Positions 1 through 11,423 of a stretch of DNA of 64,000 nucleotides are shown here, piece by piece. A model generated the notes under the pieces. The model made no database searches, was not told where the DNA came from, and was given only the letters and a program-made list of their open reading frames with translations. A program made the position numbers and the translations under genes. The DNA is from Congeria kusceri (taxonomy: Eukaryota > Mollusca > Bivalvia > Myida > Dreissenidae): NCBI GenBank assembly GCA_027627225.1, contig CM051029.1:19043656-19107655 (forward strand), given 5' to 3'. Each line of letters begins with the position of its first letter. Positions within the stretch are counted from its first letter, which is position 1.

Positions 1-232
1 CTTGTGCCTTCTCTTCCAAATATTCATATTCTTGACATTCTTCCACTTGTGCCTTCTCTTCCAAATATTCATATTCTTGACATTCTTCCACTTGTGCCTT
101 CTCTTCCAAATGTTCCTATTCTTGACATTCTTCCACTTGTGCCTTCTCTTCCAAATGTTACTATTCTTGACATTCTTCCACTTGTGCCTTCTCTTCCAAA
201 TATTCATATTCTTGATATCCTTGCTATTATTC
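1..232. repeat. 45-bp minisatellite, about five copies, running off the window edge
   Basis: A 45-bp unit starting CTTGTGCCTTCTCTTCC begins at 1, 46, 91, 136 and 181 and decays after about 225. The unit is a multiple of three, so two forward frames stay open and give Leu/Phe-rich peptides. These look like shadows of the repeat, not a gene. Inverted copies lie at 3914-3998, and an inverted match to its right edge lies at 2428-2453. Confidence 0.9.
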
Positions 233-811
233 CTTCTTTTCCAACTGACGTTTTACATGATAAGTATGTTGCTTAATTCTACATTTCATGTAATTTTTGT
301 ATTTTACCTTCTCTATAATGCATTTTGGCATGCGTATAACAAAGTGAACGTACCCAACAATCGACAAATGCGTTTTCGTAAAAAATGCGTTTCGTAAATT
401 CTTATTCAAGGTGAAGAACTCAATTTTACTACTTTACGGAACCTAACGATGATGAACATCACTTGCGAGTTTTAACGATTCAACAAAAGATAAAAAAAAA
501 GGCCATTATAATATTATTTTCCGTTTTTTTAATGTAATGTGGTTATCTAGAATCACTCAAATCGTTTCGAAATATAATATTTCTCAACCACAAACCCATT
601 ACACACTCCGATCAACGCAGTATATATCGATAACAATTAAATGAATTATTTTGTGTTAAATACTATTGTCTTTCGGGTTGCGCGAGCAGAGCGAAATGCG
701 CTAGGGATTTTAAATAGTTTAGTAACAAGTATTTTAAAGACTTATATACCCAAGAATCCATAATCATCCCCGCGGTTACTCCCACGGAGGGTTTATATTC
801 ACTTATCAATC
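233..811. other. No gene seen
   Basis: AT-rich sequence with stops in all frames. Around 670-705 there is a short GC-richer patch (ttgcgcgagcagagcg) that looks like part of a dispersed repeat. Nothing else is supported. Confidence 0.5.
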
Positions 812-896
812 TAGTATTACTATTAGTAGTTGTTGTAGTAGTATTGGTGGTGGTGGTAGTGGCGGCGCCGATAGTAGTAGTAGTAGTAGTAGTAGT

Positions 897-973
<77 letters not shown>

Positions 974-1036
974 AAGTAGTAGTAGAAGTAGCAGCATTAG
1001 TAGTAGTAGTAGTTGTAGTAGTAGCAGTAGTAGTAC

Positions 1037-1074
<38 letters not shown>

Positions 1075-1095
1075 CTAGTAGTAGTAGTAGTAGTA

Positions 1096-1128
<33 letters not shown>

Positions 1129-1129
1129 C

Positions 1130-1165
<36 letters not shown>

Positions 1166-1180
1166 AAGCAGTAGTATTAC

Positions 1181-1212
<32 letters not shown>

Positions 1213-1240
1213 CTAGTAGTAGTAGTATTAGTAGTAGTAA

Positions 1241-1271
<31 letters not shown>

Positions 1272-1313
1272 TAGTAGTTAGTAGTAGTAGTAGAAGAAGT
1301 AGAAGAAGATGAT

Positions 1314-1346
<33 letters not shown>

Positions 1347-1402
1347 ATAGTAGTATTAGTAGTAGTAGTTGTTGTTGTTGTTGTAGTAGTAGTAGAAGTA
1401 GT
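812..1402. repeat. Long AGT/GTA trinucleotide array
   Basis: Nearly 600 bp of imperfect AGT repeats with short AGC, ACT, AGA and GTT interruptions. Open frames here encode poly-Val, poly-Leu or poly-Ser and are repeat artefacts. A pure AGC block sits near 897-925. Confidence 0.95.
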
Positions 1403-1958
1403 ATTTCACCCAAACATATGAAAAACGTTAAAAGGATCTACGTTATTTTCGCAATATTATCCATACACACTCATTTGTAATTCAACGTATAATGTAAGTT
1501 GTGCATCGTTGTCATTATTGTTTATTCGTACAACAAATAAAATTGAATACAATTATTTGTTTAGTAATGCAATATTTTGCCAACATTTGCCGTTATTTCG
1601 TTGGCTTGTACATTTTATGACTATATTTATAAAGAATTTTGATTCATTTAAGGTCGATTTGGGTTGAGTTACTTTTGGGAGCAAAAATATAACATTAAAT
1701 AGTAAAGTTTCTAACCAGAAATTATTGACTATTTTAATACATTTATTGTATTTGAGGTTGTTTGTCAATTTAAGCATCAATTAATTATAAAACAAACAAT
1801 AAAAATGACTTTATTCGTTCATAGTCGGTATTTTCGGTCATATTCGCGAATTTGAATTCATATTCGGTGTTTAGTAGGACCGTACGGAAACTGCCGAACT
1901 TACGAGAGAAACGCCACCTGATGTAATAATATGATATGCTTCATTATGTCATTTGTCA
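1403..1958. other. No gene seen
   Basis: AT-rich and without a convincing open frame or splice-bounded exon. Confidence 0.45.
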
Positions 1959-1961
1959 TTA

Positions 1962-2297
1962 GGCGTAAAAAAATGTTTGTTTCAGGTAACATGCCCAAAA
2001 AATTAGGGTAGGTAGGTCGGGATATTTTTTATAAATTTATTATTTTATTTGGTAAATGGTCAACTTGAAGATTCTAAAACTGAATAAATATATTCAAAAT
2101 GTATCAGTAATATCCTTAAACATTGTTTATAAGTGGATACTATCAAAACAAAACACTTATTTATCCAAAAACACATTTAATTATTGAAAAAGGTAAATAC
2201 ACCCAAAATCAATCTGACAACCCAATAAAATGTTCTAGGGTCGGGGCATTTTTTTAGGGTAAGTCGGGTAACCTGAAACAAACATTTTTTTTACGCC
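1962..2297. mobile_element. Harbinger-like (PIF/Tourist type) MITE, intact copy
   Basis: The ends are near-perfect inverted repeats of about 27 bp: left GGCGTAAAAAAATGTTTG through TTTCAGGT, right the complement ending TTTTACGCC. TTA lies on both sides (1959-1961 and 2298-2300), a 3-bp duplication as expected for PIF/Harbinger. The 336-bp interior has no transposase, so it is non-autonomous. A second, opposite-orientation copy is at 28867-33470, split by a LINE. Confidence 0.85.
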
Positions 2298-2300
2298 TTA

Positions 2301-3705
2301 TAACGTTTTGTATTCGTTTAACTTACAAGCGCTGTTTATGTATTGTACATTTTTCATTTGTTGTATTTAAAGAATGTTTAAAGCTGCTTTATAATTTATA
2401 CGGATGCAATAATGTAGAATGTAGCAATAAAACGTCAGTTGGAAGAGAAGGAACAAGACATGTATTTCAAAAAAGACAATCGGCGTTGAAATTAATATTG
2501 AAATGTCATTTAAAAATTACCCAAACAGACGGCCAAGATGATCGGTTACGTGACTTCTCAGACCCCAGATTTTTTGGTTCCCCACCAATATTAGGAGACT
2601 ACTTATTGGACCCCAGATTTTTCGGACACTATAAGAAAACTTCTCGGACCCAAAAGTTAGTTTGAGATAAATTTATTAATTTAAAAATTAAATAAAATTA
2701 TCATTAATATCTATGCCGTGAATAAATCAATCATACTGCTCCATGTTTCCACCAGTAATATATGAATAACCAAAATAATTTAGGTTAACATAATTGTTAT
2801 CTGAATTTGTCAAGCCGATTTAACAAATTAACAATGTAAGATAATAATTTCGGGAATTAATTAAAATTATTATGTATCAGACGAGTCTATATAGTTATTT
2901 ATAGTACCGGTAATATACCATTCATGTTATCTATCTAATATAATAACGATTTGAAGTCAAATAAGCATTTATACTGTGTATCCCAATAAAAAGCAATAGT
3001 CAGGGAACATTCAGCGATTTTGGAATTGTTAAGACTTTATTTTTGATAACGCAAACATAAAAATTCATAAGACTATGACAATTTTAAATTATATCAGTAG
3101 AAATATGATATTTCCTGTGTATAATTAGTATTGCAAATTGTGTATTCATGCTAGGCGAATAACAATTCGACGTATTCCGAATCTTCTTTCATAACATTTT
3201 ATCTATAGAAAATGTAGCATCTTATTACATATTAAATAACATCTACCGGAGAAGTTGATAGAAAGATGCAATTATAAATAATCGTTAATAAATCGTAACC
3301 ACAATTTTAAATCAAAATAACAGTAAGTTTATAAATATAAATTCCCCATTTATTGAAATTTTTAGGTTTATGATTCTCTGAACGCTATTATTGACGCAAG
3401 TACGAGTATATTTACACAGCTATACAACTGTTGCTAGCTACGCGCGCTATTTTTAGAATGACACTACTGTTTCGCTAGAATCAATGGGCTACATGGAACG
3501 GCAACTCTGTGAATGAGATTTATGAATGGCAACATTGCACAATTGCTATTTATAGAACGTACTGCTTCTATAAATGTAGGCTAAACAAAATAGTTATTTC
3601 GTTACCTGAATGAATATAGCATTCTGTTTATTGCATACAATGAGAAAATACGTTTATAATTAGCCTCAGTTCTAGAGTATATGTCCAGGATACGTTTATA
3701 ACTTC
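2301..3705. other. No gene seen; one short inverted match to the 45-bp array
   Basis: Low-complexity AT-rich DNA. At 2428-2453 lies AAAACGTCAGTTGGAAGAG followed by AAGGAA, the reverse complement of the junction at the right edge of the first array (about 229-255). At 2555-2650 there is a short internal repetition of 'accccagattttt'. Confidence 0.45.
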
Positions 3706-3860
3706 ATTTTAACCGCTTATGTAAACAATTATGTAAATTTGTAATCCCCCAAAGTATGCAACAGTTATTGGTATACGTTAAACCATTGTTTGAAGTTTGC
3801 CTTCCCTAAAATTAGAAAATTTGCCCAATTCTATTGGCATTCAATTTTCCCGCTGCATAA
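3706..3860 (+). repeat. Dispersed repeat, copy 1
   Basis: About 150 bp, from 'accgcttatgtaaacaa' to 'ttttcccgctgc', matches 10938-11074 in the same orientation with a few indels. No coding potential and no clear terminal repeats, so the family is unknown. Confidence 0.7.
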
Positions 3861-3913
3861 TTATCGCAAGAAATGTAGGTCAAAAGTGATCTTAGACAGC
3901 TACGCTGAAAAAT

Positions 3914-4045
3914 AGCAAGAATGTCAAGAATAGGAACGTTTGGAAGAGAAGGAAAAAGTGGAAGATTGTCAAGAATAGGAACATTTGGAAGAGAAAGAAT
4001 TTCAAGAAGAAGAGCAAGAATTTCAAGAAGAAGAGCAAAAATTTA
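3914..4045 (-). repeat. Inverted copy of the 45-bp minisatellite plus a 24-bp GAA-rich repeat
   Basis: Two units of the 1-232 array appear here in reverse complement (tgtcaagaataggaac, then tttggaagagaa). They are followed by two copies of a 24-bp purine-rich unit (aatttcaagaagaagagc). The two arrays face each other across 3.7 kb. Confidence 0.8.
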
Positions 4046-4299
4046 ACAAATGAAAAACGTCAGAATGCCTCATGTAATTTTCAGTTGTGTCAGTTCCTAT
4101 TTTGTAAGTCCTTTCGCGATGAAGCTCCGAAGCGGTATTACGAAGCTATGTACAGTATGTGTGGACCCGGGGTGTGTGTCCTCTCGCCTATTCCTTTGTT
4201 TGACTCGTAAATACTATTCCAGCTATTAAAGTTCTGTTTAACTGTTATGAAATGTGGTCTTGTGTGTTGGCCGAGGGGGGGGGGAGTCCGGAGAACCTC

Positions 4300-4318
4300 A
4301 GTGTGTGTGTGTGTGTGT

Positions 4319-4354
<36 letters not shown>

Positions 4355-4369
4355 GTGTGTGTGTGCGTG
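4300..4369. repeat. (GT)n microsatellite between two G-runs
   Basis: About 70 bp of GT repeat, preceded at about 4275-4284 by a run of about ten G and followed at about 4376-4383 by another G-run. The flanking G-runs make the segment strongly strand-asymmetric. Confidence 0.9.
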
Positions 4370-5658
4370 GCTATAGGGGGGGGAACATGGGTCAGGGACA
4401 TGCTCCCCCTAAATTTTGTTTCTATAGGAGGGCGAATATGCTCTTTAGAGTACATGTACATAGGACTATGGTTGTAAAATGTGTCTTTATATTGCATGAA
4501 ATACATTACCAACAGATAAAACACCGTTTGTCGATCTGTAAAATGTAATCGTCTAGGAAGTAATGAAGTAATTCCATTTCCAACATGACTTTTTGCATTA
4601 AATATATAACATGTTTGGATCCTTTTGACATTGAAAACACATGCAAATTTTGTTGTAATAAGACCTTAACCCGGCGAGGTTTTATTTGGCAGTTACAGGT
4701 TACACAGTTAACAGTGGAAATCGATGCGCCCGCAATCCAGTGTTGACATTCTGCGATCCGAAAATTTGCATTCTGCGAACTGTCGGTTAAATGGGCATAT
4801 CGACAATGTTATGGACATATATAAACAACACATATTCCCTTTTTCTCATATATATTTTTGTAGTAGCAATAATATATTGGTGGAATCATTAAGAAAAAAT
4901 ACACAAGCGATACAAACTTTTTTATGCCCCCGACTTCTTGATGCGGGAGGCATAAAGTTATTGTGGATAAACTGCTTACATATCGGCTAATTGTCATATT
5001 CATGAAGGCATAAATGCTCTTCCGTACTTTTAAATTTAAAATCTATTTCTCAATTTCTAAATATTTTAAAAAAATAGTTATAAAGGTATTAAAAGGTATT
5101 AAAGGTATTAAACACTTAACCCAACTTTGACCGAGAATATTTTCTTTTTAAGATCATACATTTCAATAGCTCCGTATTATCCATATTATCCCGAGTCCAT
5201 ACTGACGTTTCGTGCGTTGTTGTTTTTTTTGGGGTAATTTGTGATTACAGTCGGGTCAGCATATCGCCCGCTTCGCGCAAACATACCGTAACTGACATTT
5301 TTATTGTTTTAACAAGAGAAAAAACTGACTTTCAAATGTTAAACGTAAAATTGAGTTTTTGTATAATATATTTACTAAACATTAAAATAAACCCATTAAG
5401 GTGCAGTAGTTATTATATCCCCCCCCCCCTCTCCGCACAACATACTTTTAATTGGGGTATACTGGAATCAGCTTGTTTGTCTGTCTGGAAGTCTGGAGGT
5501 CGTTTTTTTTGTCCGGAGCATAACTTTCAAACCCATTTACATATCAACTTCAAACATGGTACATAGACCGATGTTTTTAGGTGGAGTGCAATAAACAAGA
5601 AAGCGGCATTTAAACTTTTTGACAAGGTATGCTTAATGATTAACATAATTATAATTAT
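4370..5658. other. No gene seen; bivalve repeat fragment
   Basis: AT-rich. At 4922-4960 there is a fragment reading 'tatgcccccgacttcttgatgcgggaggcata', the same motif as at 13738-13770, typical of bivalve dispersed repeats. A C-run lies near 5420. Confidence 0.45.
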
Positions 5659-5662
5659 ATTG

Positions 5663-5937
5663 GTGGCTCGTCGTGAGAAAACCGGTCATAATGCATGTGC
5701 GTAAAGTGTCGTCCCGGATTAGCCTGTGCAGTCCGCACAGGCTAATCCGGGACGGCACTTTCCGCTTTTATGGTATTTTCTGTTTCAAGAAAGTCTCTTA
5801 ACATAAATATTAACATAACATAAATCCACCGTAGGCGGAAAGTGCCGTCCCGGATTAGCCTGTGCGGACTGCACAGGCTAATCCGGGACTACACTTTACG
5901 CACATGCATTAAGTCCGGTTTTCCCACGACGCGCCAC
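5663..5937. mobile_element. Palindrome-ended MITE, intact copy
   Basis: The terminal inverted repeats are GTGGCTCGTCGTGAGAAAAC and, at the far end inverted, GTGGCGCGTCGTGGGAAAAC. ATTG flanks both sides (5659-5662, 5938-5941), a likely 4-bp target duplication. Inside each end lies a near-perfect hairpin made from CCCGGATTAGCCTGTGC and its complement. There is no coding capacity. Degenerate relatives sit inside the large inverted repeat at about 58582-58790 and 62445-62650. The family is abundant in dreissenid DNA to my knowledge, but no search was run. Confidence 0.85.
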
Positions 5938-5941
5938 ATTG

Positions 5942-7305
5942 TTATTCAATTATGATTTCTTCAGTTTATTATTTCATTATGATGATTGTTTTGTGTTTTT
6001 TCTTGGCGCAAAATATCGTGAAGTTTTCAAACCTTAAATTTTGCGCCAACAATTTTGGAAATATATGATTGTTTTTGCAAAAGTAATACAATCCTAACAA
6101 ATGGTATGCAGGATCCAAATTTGCAAAAAAGTTATTTTTTTAAGAAAGAAAACGTAAGTTTTACGACTTGATGATGAACCAACAATCCTCCAAGTGATCT
6201 CCCCTGGCTGCTATGCGTTAATCAGCTTCGCAGGGGAGACCACCGTGTACAAGTTGGTATCATGTCTTATTTATTGTAGATATTCGATCCGGCGATATAT
6301 GCAATTAGTAACGATACAAATCAAGAAAGAATAAGACAGCCCGCAAGAAAATCCTTCATCTTGTTCTTCATTTATATTGACAGAGGGTGAGTGTTTTTAA
6401 CTGAAAAAAGGCCCAAATGTTTGTTGGAATATTTTGTTTTGTAAAAAATGTCAGTATATTGTTATCATATTTATTTTAGTAAAACCGTTGGAACCTCAGC
6501 GTTATCTGTTTGCGTTCAAGAGATATTACGTATTTTCCTGGCGTCCCCGTGTATTTTTCCCATACCCAGATTTATCGAATCGGCAAACTGGACCGGATAT
6601 AAAGTTGGGTATGATTAGTGGTCGATCACAAGTACATATATACAAAAGTCAAAACGGCGACCATACTTAGTCTATTGATTTTTTTTATATAATTTTGTAT
6701 ATTGTTAATACCAATAGTTTTTTTCCAGAGCAAAAATAAAAAAATAACCTACATTGCATTATTGCAAGAAATTGCAGAAGAATGTAAAAATCAAGGTGAA
6801 CAATACTAGTCTAATACATTTATCAATACAACGTGTATGTCTGAATATCTTCAAAACTTCAATCGAAGAACGACTTTAATGGAGGTTAAGCATTGAGCTT
6901 TAGTCTAAACTGTATTTTCCAACAATGAAATGAATTAAGAGAGTTCATGATTTTATGGATTTCGGGTTATCTCTCTCGGGTTCGCACACGTGCATTCTCG
7001 TACCCTGGTGTCAATCTCTTGCACACCGGCTACATTCCATTCACCTCTGTAGTTGACTCGGAAAGTAGTCCCAACATATGCACGTGGCTTTAGTCACATG
7101 ACCATAACAGTCAAACGCACCGCCCAATCCACTTTGTCCATTTTGTTTACATCTGCGAACTGATTGCATCTTCGTAAATGGGCATGAAAATAGTTCCAAT
7201 AATAGGAATCAAAATTAAATTATTATTATTATTCCCCATTTATGATTTAGAAACTATTTATTCTTTATTTTTATGCTTGTGGTCCTAAAATCAACGGTAA
7301 TTTGC
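5942..7305. other. No gene seen; short palindrome
   Basis: AT-rich. At about 6197-6241 a short inverted repeat (tctcccctg ... caggggaga) surrounds a 30-bp loop. At 6990-7150 the sequence is less AT-rich, with a CACGTG box near 7080 and CCAAT near 7120, but no gene can be tied to them. Confidence 0.4.
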
Positions 7306-7401
7306 GTTCAGTACATTGTTGCCGTTTGGACGAGATTGTTCAGTACATTGTTGCCGTTTGGACGAGATTGTTCAGTACATTGTTGCCGTTTGGACGAGAT
7401 T
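7306..7401 (+). repeat. 32-bp tandem repeat, three perfect copies
   Basis: The unit is GTTCAGTACATTGTTGCCG followed by TTTGGACGAGATT and occurs three times without change, so the amplification is recent. It is followed at 7408 by ATG in fair context and a short open frame to GGTGAGA at 7432, a possible but weak first exon. Confidence 0.9.
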
Positions 7402-8180
7402 CTCGTCATGGAACCCGTTGCAGAGGTGTATGGTGAGAGTTCAGCGTAAAAAGAAAGACTGTTGAAGTTGTAATTACTGTTTTACTGATTTGCTTGCTCA
7501 GAACATTCAGTTTTATGCATTTTATCTATAATTATTAAAATTTTATTAATAAAACATTTATATTTTTTTCTCAGTTTTAGGTGAATTGACGCTAAAATTC
7601 CCAAGTCATGTGTGTAGGTCACATTCCCAAATGGTGAAAAAGGCCTGACCTACTTGAAGTAACGGCGGAGTGGAGTGTGGAATTTTTATGCCAATATTGA
7701 CTTGAAGCATTTTCAAACTGTAAACTTGATAAACCGCAGTGTAAGCTCTGTGGTATTGTTCTGTTAACTGACGTAAATGTTTTTCATAGAAACGTTTTAA
7801 ACCTGACAAGTATTTGAACGCTGAACAAACTAGAAGCTATTAGCATTATACAAATATTTGTAAAAGAATGTAGATTGAGCTTAAAATCTTGTAGTTGCGC
7901 AGTTTTTACCCATATATTTACCCATATATTTAGCATCGAAGGATTCTTTTGTCCCTCCTGTAAGCTTTACCGTTAAACTTAAATCTTGTAATCTTTACAA
8001 TAAACTCTCGCTCTGTTTGTTATAAACTTGTTTTCAAAGTGAGTATTTGCCTTACAAAACACTTCAAAACGCGCAAACAAATAGTGGCAATGACGTTACT
8101 TAACAATGATTATAAACTACCGTAACCAAATGTTAACTTTTGAATGCGCCCTAATGTACAGATGCAAATTACTACTAGCA

Positions 8181-8612
8181 GTCACACGGTCTGTAGTCAC
8201 TGGCGCCACCTCTTTTTGGAGATGCATTGGGAAACGAGCCAATTATACTTCCGAGGTGGCGCTAATGACAGGAAGTAGTAGGAAAAAGTAAACAGTGATA
8301 GAAGGTGAGATGGTTTTATATGTTTTATGACAATTTGAGACACTGTTTTAAAAATCGGACAATGCAGTGCAATTCGGAATCAATTTTACCTTCCAACAAT
8401 GTAGAGAAGTATGAAGTCAACAAAACATACATGTCGAAAGGAATAATTTTATGCTATTAATGCTCTAATTGTGTGTAACTTATGTCAACAAACTTTCAAA
8501 TTCATCAATAAGCTGGTTCAATTTCTACCATGTCACGAATTATAAAAGTCCTCACGTTTTGAAATGCGTTGTGACTTCATACTTCTCTACATTGGTGGAT
8601 GGTAAAATTGTT
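8181..8612. mobile_element. Inverted-repeat element, copy 1
   Basis: Starts with a segment reading 'ctgtagtcactggcgccac' then 'ctctttttggagatgcat'. It also holds an internal inverted pair: 'gtagagaagtatgaagtca' near 8401 and its complement near 8570. The same sequence recurs at 16066-16545, where the terminal segment is present at both ends in opposite orientation. This copy keeps only one end. No transposase is visible. Confidence 0.65.
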
Positions 8613-8649
8613 TTAAGACAATAACTTACGTAGTTTTTTAAGTTACAAT

Positions 8650-9265
8650 ACTTTTGGATATAAACTTTAACCAAGATCAGACGCGGACGCCCGGGGCGAG
8701 TAGCCAAGCTCACCTATTATTTGAATAGTCGAGCTAATAAAATGTTGATTTTAAAGTTAAATTAAGGAGAAAGATATTACTTAAGATGATTCTGGATTAT
8801 GGCCCAAAGTGTCCGATTAAGCCTATATCGCAATGCATCCCTTAATTTAGAAACACATGCTTTGTTAATGCATATTTTTGTTACGCATCTTTCCGATGTA
8901 TAAGACAATACATTCATCATACAAGCTAACAGGTTTTGAAGATCGTTGACTATCCAAACCCAAACTATACCTTTGTCATCAACTACAGCATCAGGTGCCA
9001 CAATCATCATGTTTTGTATTTTGGCAGAATAATGCTCACTTTTCCCATAGATTTTAGGATTAATTAAAGTTTTTGTTCCAAACTCTTATAACTCCTAAAC
9101 TACATAAAGGTATTCTCTTGAAACTTGGAATAAATTGATGAAATAACTGCCATAACTCAGCTCGTTTATTTCAGCAAATGTATGCCCCTTCCACTATTTA
9201 AATTATGTAGCAACTGAAATACTTCGAATAGTCGAGCGCGCTGACCTCTGACAGCTCTTGTTTAA
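8650..9265. repeat. Probable dispersed repeat with 'aatagtcgagc' ends
   Basis: The segment is bounded by 'tttgaatagtcgagc' (8721) and 'ttcgaatagtcgagc' (9223). It contains a 77-codon minus-strand open frame (8777-9010) with no recognised domain and no splice context. I treat the whole as a non-coding dispersed repeat, with modest confidence. Confidence 0.35.
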
Positions 9266-9483
9266 TCTCTTATTTCTTGTGTACAGTGCATATTGCTTAA
9301 CTGTTTAATTTTCTATGTCATAATTAATAATGTTTGTTAAAAACACACACACAAAAAGATTTACAAAATTATACAACGTTTATAAAATATATCAGTTTGA
9401 AATTTTTAATTGAAGTGGACATATTTTAAGATACACTTAAGATGCTGGAATACAGCCCCTGGCTCCGAGATCGTTCGTTTGAA

Positions 9484-10041
9484 TCCCGCTATAGCCCTGT
9501 AGCCAGCTTGCTTAGGCCCGCTATAGCCAGTTTAGCCACCTTGCTTAGGCCCGCTATAGCCCTTTAGCCACCTTGCGTAGGCCCGCTATAGCCCTTTAGC
9601 CAGCTTGCTTAGGCCCGCTATAGCCAGTTTAGCCAGCTTTCTTAGGCTCGCTATAGCCCTTTAGCCACCTTGCGTAGGCCCGCTATAGCCCTTTAGCCAC
9701 CTTGCTTAGGCCCGCTATAGCCAGTTTAGCCAGCTTGCTTAAGCCCGCTATAGCCACTTTAGCCAACTTGATTAGGCCCGCTATAGCCAGTTTAGCCACC
9801 TTGCTTTGGCCCGCTATTGCCAGTTTAGCCACCTTGCTTAGGCCCGCTATAGCCAGTTTAGCCACCTTGCTTAGGCCCGCTATAGCCCTTTAGCCACCTT
9901 GCTTAGGCCAGCGTTTATTATTTCTTCTGTTACGTTTAAATCCCGCTATAGCCCTTTAGCCAGCTTGCTTAGGCTCGCTATAGCCAGTTTACCCACCTTG
10001 CTTAGGCCCGCTATAGCCCTTTAGCCACCTTGCTTAGGCCA
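9484..10041. repeat. 32/33-bp minisatellite, about 16 copies
   Basis: The unit is TTGCTTAGGCCCGCTATAGC followed by CAGTTTAGCCACC (33 bp), alternating with a 32-bp variant carrying CCCTTTAGCC. The 33-bp variants keep both strands open (for example KLAIAGLSK repeats on minus), but the 32-bp variants break every frame, so this is not coding. A spacer 'agcgtttattatttcttctg' occurs at two points (about 9910 and 10041), suggesting a higher-order duplication. Confidence 0.92.
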
Positions 10042-10054
10042 GCGTTTATTATTT

Positions 10055-10305
10055 CTTCTGTAACGGGACATTTCTGAAGAGAAGACCACCAGGAGGGAAA
10101 ATACAAATACAAGTGAAAAATCTGGGTATCGGGAAAAAGATTTTTTTTTAAATGAAAAGAAAGAATTTAAAGAAGGAGGTTTATTTTTTTTACTTATTCT
10201 CTGATTTCGATTAAAATTGTTGTTCATTAGTTTCTTAAAGCGTTTAATGAAGCGAATGGATGGACTTTGGTAATTCACCTCACTTTTTAAATCTCATTAC
10301 ACCAA
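10055..10305 (+). repeat. Duplicated segment, copy 1 of 2
   Basis: About 250 bp, from 'tttctgaagagaagaccacc' to 'ctttttaaatctcat', matches 11810-12064 in the same orientation at moderate identity. The pair brackets the broken Ly6-like exon, so a 1.75-kb tandem segmental duplication is the simplest reading. Confidence 0.75.
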
Positions 10306-10420
10306 TATTGATGTTCATATATGGAATCCCGCTGCGATCGTCGAAAAGAAATAACAATTAATTTGCTATTTGCAATTATATTGTTATTTACCTTTTGGGA
10401 TATTTAGGCCATGGCTGGCA

Positions 10421-10795
10421 GGTTAGAAACCAGTAAATCCAATTTCCGTCGGGTCCCATTATAAAACGGCAAACTTGCCAAGCATTTTTCTAGCATTTCC
10501 TTTATTTCAGATTGTGCAAGCCTGGTATCAATTTAAAGATCAATCTGACCTCTTCCAAAATTTGCAATAACAAAGATATGTCATGTTACTTCTAAGAAAA
10601 TGCATCTCACTTGAATGCAGGCACCGGTAGAAAACAGGGTTTCGGCAGTCATATTTCGACAAAAGCCCCATAACACAGTAAACATATCCCAAAAGTTCAC
10701 CTTTCAAGTTAGCCTCCAATGAAATGCACCAAAATGTTACAGACACGCATAGGATGATAGAAATAACCACAAAAGGCATGTCTGAGATACCTAAA
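10421..10795 (+). repeat. Dispersed segment also found at 40.8 kb
   Basis: Shares 'ggttagaaaccagtaa', 'cctttatttcagat' and 'atgcatctcacttga' in the same order with 40826-41012. This links the Ly6 paralogue neighbourhood to the duplicated 35-43 kb locus. Function unknown. Confidence 0.55.
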
Positions 10796-10937
10796 TGGCT
10801 TTTATGCCAGAAGAGAAGAGGAACTCTTTAGTAATAGGCACTACTTTTGAATGGACAACGGAGGGATACACAATGATTTATTGGTATCTAACCTGGCATT
10901 CACAAAGCATCTTAATTATTTTCTTGAATATTTTCAC

Positions 10938-11074
10938 TGAAGTGACCGCTTAGTTAAACAATGATGTAAATTTTAATCCCCCAAAATATGCAACAGTTAA
11001 CCATTGTTGTAAGTTTGCATTCCCTAAAATTAGAAAATTTGTATTTTCTATTGGCATTCAGTTTTCCCGCTGCC
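10938..11074 (+). repeat. Dispersed repeat, copy 2
   Basis: Second copy of the 3706-3860 sequence, shorter by small deletions, ending just before the Ly6-like pseudo-exon region. Confidence 0.7.
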
Positions 11075-11214
11075 GAAAAATACGAAAGAATTTTGTGTTT
11101 ACCATGGCGCAGCTGAAATTCTTATAAATAAAAAAAAAAAAAAACTTTTTCCATTTTGCGCGTTATAACTTTTGTTGTGTTTATATTTTTATGTCGTTTT
11201 TTTTAATATTTTAG

Positions 11215-11423
11215 GCGTCACTAGATCATGCACGTTTTACGGATAAATGCCAAATGGATGTTCCTCGGCCACAGTTCTCGGTGTTACCACAGACACCTGC
11301 TATTGCGACACTGAGCTCTGCAACGCTGGAAAGGGGACGAATGGCGCCGAACGTGCTGGTATCCCCATGTTAACGGCTGTTACACTCGCCGTTATCACCC
11401 TCGTCGTTAAGTCGTTTATGTAA
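11215..11423 (+). pseudogene. Ly6/uPAR-like last exon, broken paralogue
   Basis: Follows an acceptor 'taatattttag' and aligns base for base in frame with exon 3 of the Ly6-like gene at 20260-20471. It keeps the NGC, the TCYCDTELCN core and the hydrophobic tail ending KSFM and a stop. An in-frame TAA at 11244-11246, nine codons into the exon, would end translation before the conserved cysteines. No matching exons 1 or 2 are visible upstream. It is either a decayed gene copy or an exon usable only with a different upstream acceptor. The tail portion continues into a 74-bp tandem array. Confidence 0.75.

Noticed and set aside
812..1402. Poly-Val and poly-Leu open frames of up to 145 codons
   Set aside because: They are the direct reading of an AGT repeat and are open on both strands.
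8777..9010. 77-codon minus-strand protein
   Set aside because: It lies within a probable dispersed repeat, with no recognised domain or splice sites.
9683..9893. Ala/Ile/Lys-rich repeat protein on either strand
   Set aside because: Interspersed 32-bp units break the frame, and the same sequence is open in opposite strands, as expected of a minisatellite.
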